From an uncultured Clostridia bacterium (GTDB lineage: Bacteria; Bacillota; Clostridia; Oscillospirales; Ruminococcaceae): a DNA stretch of 64,000 nucleotides. The DNA lies in contig CANRIA010000008.1 of assembly GCA_947630555.1 (NCBI GenBank), positions 1 through 64,000 on the forward strand, written 5' to 3'. Positions 60,857-64,000 of this stretch are shown piece after piece (positions within the stretch are counted from its first letter, which is position 1; each line of letters starts with the position of its first letter). Both the position numbers and the translations under genes were made by a program. The notes beneath the pieces are model-generated. The model did no database searches, was not told where the DNA came from, and worked only from the letters and a program-made list of their open reading frames with translations.

Positions 60857-61714
60857 TCACTGCGCGGCTGCAAAATGTTCGCGCACCCTTGCTATCTCTC
60901 TGTCGATAAAGTGGTGCATATACTCTTTCTGCCACGGCATTTCGTACTTATCGCTGGTTTCTGCAAGCTCTCTTGCCTGACACTCATACTCCTGCGCTTC
61001 CTGCTCTCTGCCGTTTAGCAGCATACCTGCCGCTATGCTTGCCAAAAAAAGAATTTTAGTATTGTCTTTTTCAGTATCTTTCATAGCGGTATTTTGCCAG
61101 AACGCCATTGCCTCATCTACCCTGCCCTGCTGAAAAAGCAGCGTCAGGTAGTTGCTGTTCCACGTATTGCGGTATGATATGTTTTTTAGCACCTGTTCGC
61201 CCATAAATATAGAACACTCGTTATATATCTGCGCCGCCTCCTGCGTTCTGAACTGCGCGAGCCTAAGCGCCATAAGGTCGTTATAAAACAGCCGCTTTTC
61301 CATAGGCGATGAGTTTGGGTTAGTAAAAACGGTCGAATTATTGTAGATAGCTTCAGCCGCATCAAACCTTTCAAGCGCGATATAAATGCTTGCAAGGCGC
61401 AGTTTGTTATACTCCGATGCGTTTTTTCGCTCGTCTATCTCAATACGCTTGAACTCCTGCGCATACTCATCGCACAGACCTTTTTCAAAGTACACATCTA
61501 AGTACGGTCTTGCTTTTTGTATAGCAAAATACTGCGTTATCAGCAGCAGCACAAAAAGCACCACCCACAGTATCAAAGCTCCGATAAGCGTTATTTTGAG
61601 CGGATTGCCCAGCAGTATGAATATTACCGAAGCAGCTGCAAATAACACAGCCGACTTCGCCATTAACTTCATTATCGAAGGCAGAGACTTTACTAAATAG
61701 TTTGGCTTTTTCAC
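60857..61714 (-). CDS. Membrane-anchored TPR-like protein, unknown function
   Basis: 285 residues. Two N-terminal hydrophobic helices (about 18-35 and 40-62) precede helical pairs that look like tetratricopeptide repeats (ASEYNKLRLASIYIALERFDAAEAIYNN, ALRLAQFRTQEAAQIYNEC, NYLTLLFQQGRVDEAMAFWQN, ASIAAGMLLNGREQEAQEYECQAREL). TPRs mediate protein contacts. 12 bases downstream of the zinc-ribbon membrane protein gene, so both probably form one operon with a shared but unknown role. Confidence 0.7.
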   Translation of the reverse strand: MKKPNYLVKSLPSIMKLMAKSAVLFAAASVIFILLGNPLKITLIGALILWVVLFVLLLITQYFAIQKARPYLDVYFEKGLCDEYAQEFKRIEIDERKNASEYNKLRLASIYIALERFDAAEAIYNNSTVFTNPNSSPMEKRLFYNDLMALRLAQFRTQEAAQIYNECSIFMGEQVLKNISYRNTWNSNYLTLLFQQGRVDEAMAFWQNTAMKDTEKDNTKILFLASIAAGMLLNGREQEAQEYECQARELAETSDKYEMPWQKEYMHHFIDREIARVREHFAAAQ

Positions 61715-61726
61715 GCTTGCTCTCCG

Positions 61727-62608
61727 TTATCTTTTTGCGCCGCAGTTGTTGCAGAACTTGGCGTTGGGGTCAAGCTTGTTGCCGCAGTTTGCACAGAATA
61801 CCGCCTGAGCGCTTTCTGCCGCCGCCTCAATAACAGGCTGAACCGCAGGCATTTCTTCTTCTTTGGGTTCTTCTGCTGTAGGTACTTCCTCTGCAGCAGG
61901 TGTTTCTTCTGTAGTGGTTTCCTCTGCCGGCTGTACCGGGGGCATTTCCTCCTGTGCGAGCTCGGAAGGCTTTGCAAAAACAGTATTGTCAAGCTGCTCG
62001 CTTACCGTGGGGAATACAACGGGAGCGGAAGGTTCAATCTGCTCCGCAGGCTGGGCGGCAACGCCCGATATATCGACCTTTTCTTCTTTTGCAAGCCTTA
62101 CAAGCACTATAAGAGATGCCACCATGAGCAGTGCAGAAACGAGTATCGGCAGTGCATATATCAGAAAACCATACATGGTTCTGAACTTTACGCCGTCAAG
62201 GTCGTCAGAGAAGCCTGCCTGCAAATTGTTTGAGAAAAAGTATGACATATACATAACGGGCTCGATAAGGCAGGCGGCTGATGCGGCTATTATAAGCCAT
62301 GCCTCGCCTGCGACTATTTTCTTCTTATTTGCAGATGTTGCAAACAGCAAGAATGCCGCAAACGCTATTACAGCCATGATGAAAGCCTTTTCGGTATACA
62401 TTGTTATTACCGAGACGGAATCTCTCTCCATGGTGAAATATCCTGCAACGTTTGATAAAAACACCTTTTCAACGTCGCTGTCAAACGGCGCGATGTTATA
62501 AATAAACCTTGCAAGATACTCCTGAAACGATGCCGCAAGCGCAAATATCAGCGCTATGATCGACAATACCAGCGGAGCTCCTCCGCCGCGGGTGAATTTC
62601 TTTTTCAT
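61727..62608 (-). CDS. Membrane protein with C-terminal zinc ribbon
   Basis: 293 residues. Four hydrophobic helices (about 12-30, 68-88, 97-113 and 145-168), a Pro/Glu/Thr/Ala-rich linker (about 185-265) and a C-terminal zinc-ribbon with CANCGN and CNNCGAK, the four Cys of a DZR/zinc-ribbon-2 type. Such proteins are common in Firmicutes and of unknown role. The linker is low-complexity and likely flexible in the cytoplasm or outside. ATG 62608, GGAGG upstream. Confidence 0.75.
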   Translation of the reverse strand: MKKKFTRGGGAPLVLSIIALIFALAASFQEYLARFIYNIAPFDSDVEKVFLSNVAGYFTMERDSVSVITMYTEKAFIMAVIAFAAFLLFATSANKKKIVAGEAWLIIAASAACLIEPVMYMSYFFSNNLQAGFSDDLDGVKFRTMYGFLIYALPILVSALLMVASLIVLVRLAKEEKVDISGVAAQPAEQIEPSAPVVFPTVSEQLDNTVFAKPSELAQEEMPPVQPAEETTTEETPAAEEVPTAEEPKEEEMPAVQPVIEAAAESAQAVFCANCGNKLDPNAKFCNNCGAKR

Positions 62609-62697
62609 TATATTTTCCTCCGATCTATTTTACGGCTAAGCCGCTAATCAACTGTTATGATATATCATGCGCGCCGAAATTGCGCTCGAAATTTGCA

Positions 62698-64000
62698 CTA
62701 TTTCAGCTTGCTGAATATTTTGTCAAGCAGTATGCCCTTTTTGTACTCAAACAGGAACACCATCACAAGTATCAGCAGTCCGCAGACTGACAGCACTATT
62801 GAAATTATAAAGTAATTCGGTCTGAATGTCATTGAAACGGTGTGTGTGCCGGGCGACATCTTTACGCCTATGAACATATCGGCTATCACAGTGGGCTGCA
62901 CCGTTTCGCCGTCTACTTTTATTATCCAGCCTTCTTCATAAGGCATTGTGGTAAACAGCATTTGGTCGTTTCCTACAGTTATTGTGCCTTCTATATGCGT
63001 GTCGTCCTGCTCTGTTATATTCCAAACGTTCTGCCCAAGCTGCTGCACAGCGTTTACAAATCTGTCTTTATGGAAATAATAGAAATAAGTATCAGACCAG
63101 TAAGCCTCGCCCGGATCCATAGGTATTGAAACGCGCACCCTTACCGATTCGCCCTCGTGGAATGAACCGAGGTCAAGCACCGAATAATAGTCACCCTCAA
63201 AGAAGTAGTCCACAAAATTAAATCCGCCCTGCTCTTCATCTGCAAACACGTCGTCACGCTTTAGCCATACGTTCACTTTTCTTTCATACTTCGTCGGAAA
63301 GTACATATAGAAATGCTCGGTATCTTCCGGCATGGTGAACAGAAAATCCTCATGGCACTCGCCTATTGAAGTATTCTTGAAATAATATTTTGTATGATTT
63401 TCGCTTACGCCTGCCGTGGCAAGGTTTTCGGTATCTATGCTTTCGGGGAAAAGCCGTGTCATATACTCTGTGTAGGTCATCTCGTCAACGCCGAGAGCAT
63501 AGTTGAGCAGATTGTTCTGGTTTACAAACGGGCTTGCATCTTCAAGAAAGTAATTTTCCATCATATTGCTCGCTGCAAAGCCCATGCCAAGCGAATATGG
63601 GTTTTGATAAACGCTTATATCGGTGCCTGTATCGGTGGTATCCATCACAAGAGGATAATCTTTGGGTATTTTTGTTTCAAAACCATGCAGAGTATTCCAT
63701 TTCATAAGGTACTTGATGCCCAGCACAGCATCCATTATCGGGGTAGTGCCCTGATATTTAGTATAGTTGCCGCCGTATGCAAAGCCGAGATCCTGCAAGC
63801 CTTTCAGCACGGGCGCGTTCATTGTTGAGCTTGAGTGCGTTATTCCGTGGTAGCCTGTGCCTATCGGGTCGCATACCGTTCTGTGATAGGTAGATTCCAT
63901 TCTGAAAAACGGCGTACCGTCGTACTCGTTTATCTTTTGAACGATATTTCGCATATCTATCATATACTGCTGATAGGAAGTATATGTGCTGTAGCTTACA
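62698..64000 (-). CDS. YfhO-family membrane protein, N-terminal part outside the window
   Basis: The frame stays open to the right edge, so only the last 434 or so residues are seen; an internal ATG at 63963 is not the real start. The segment NPYSLGMGFAASNMMENYFLED and the fold of the long extracytoplasmic domain (about 370 residues) with a last helix (IISIVLSVCGLLILVMVFLFEY) match YfhO, a GT-C-like family acting in lipid or teichoic-acid glycosylation in bacilli. RMESTYHRTVCDP and IKYLMKWN fit as well. Stop TAA at 62698-62700. No transcript context is visible upstream. Confidence 0.8.
   Translation of the reverse strand, partial: VSYSTYTSYQQYMIDMRNIVQKINEYDGTPFFRMESTYHRTVCDPIGTGYHGITHSSSTMNAPVLKGLQDLGFAYGGNYTKYQGTTPIMDAVLGIKYLMKWNTLHGFETKIPKDYPLVMDTTDTGTDISVYQNPYSLGMGFAASNMMENYFLEDASPFVNQNNLLNYALGVDEMTYTEYMTRLFPESIDTENLATAGVSENHTKYYFKNTSIGECHEDFLFTMPEDTEHFYMYFPTKYERKVNVWLKRDDVFADEEQGGFNFVDYFFEGDYYSVLDLGSFHEGESVRVRVSIPMDPGEAYWSDTYFYYFHKDRFVNAVQQLGQNVWNITEQDDTHIEGTITVGNDQMLFTTMPYEEGWIIKVDGETVQPTVIADMFIGVKMSPGTHTVSMTFRPNYFIISIVLSVCGLLILVMVFLFEYKKGILLDKIFSKLK

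Overview
The window reads as a chromosome segment of an anaerobic, low-to-moderate G+C Firmicute, most likely a gut or rumen Clostridium-class bacterium of the Ruminococcaceae/Oscillospiraceae type. This is an inference from protein style and gene content: lipoproteins with Ser/Thr/Glu-rich linkers, GH16 and GH5 beta-glucanases, a Bce-type peptide-antibiotic module, a T-box before hisS, an LCP protein, abundant ATA isoleucine codons and strong sigma-A promoters (TTGACA-N17-TATAAT). Both window edges cut genes: a pilin-like gene on the left and a YfhO-family gene on the right. I saw no rRNA, tRNA, CRISPR array, transposase or prophage gene.

Layout. 0-8.4 kb: a minus-strand type IV pilus or pseudopilus operon (pilC, a pilM-pilN fusion, pilO-like, a very large PilX-like protein, two prepilin-like proteins), with no assembly ATPase or prepilin peptidase in view. 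8.5-16.6 kb: small membrane protein, XRE regulator, a cyclic-di-GMP EAL protein with an unusual beta-rich C-terminal domain, an LCP cell-wall ligase-like protein, a PrsA/SurA-like lipoprotein and a ferritin-like protein. 16.7-20.6 kb: tandem paralogues of the DUF2079 membrane family. 21.4-22.9 kb: ABC-2 exporter. 23.4-28.3 kb: chemotaxis operon cheA-cheW-cheR-cheB-cheW2. 29.4-33.5 kb: DD-carboxypeptidase, guaB and a papain-like hydrolase. 33.7-39 kb: T-box-hisS-orf-aspS, mgsA and a MinD-like ATPase. 39-47 kb: YdcF-like protein, metY with a likely sulfur-responsive leader, an XRE/SHOCT pair, rplM-rpsI, mscS, malic enzyme, a CmpB-type membrane protein and bioY. 47-53 kb: beta-glucan utilisation (GH16 lipoprotein, GH5, AraC regulator, solute-binding lipoprotein, accessory lipoprotein). 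53-58.4 kb: AlkZ-like protein and a complete BceRSAB-type module. 58.4-64 kb: gpmI, tpiA, a TPR membrane protein, a zinc-ribbon membrane protein and YfhO.

The most unusual content is not protein-coding. Five intergenic blocks of about 0.36-0.85 kb (near 20.7-21.3, 23.1-23.4, 28.4-29.25, 32.1-32.95 and 49.0-49.9 kb) are mosaics of the same small set of modules, reused in different orders and both orientations. The modules include many hairpins and heptanucleotide tandem tracts. Several homologous hairpins differ in stem sequence between copies yet stay perfectly paired, and some loops look like GNRA or CUUG tetraloops. That points to selection on structure, perhaps at the RNA level, rather than decaying junk DNA. 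This family is my best candidate for something undescribed.

Functional links. Pili, chemotaxis proteins without visible flagella, cyclic-di-GMP turnover, cell-wall enzymes and secreted glucanase fit a surface-attached fibre- or glucan-degrading lifestyle. That reading is inference from co-occurrence in the window, not proof that the systems are coupled.
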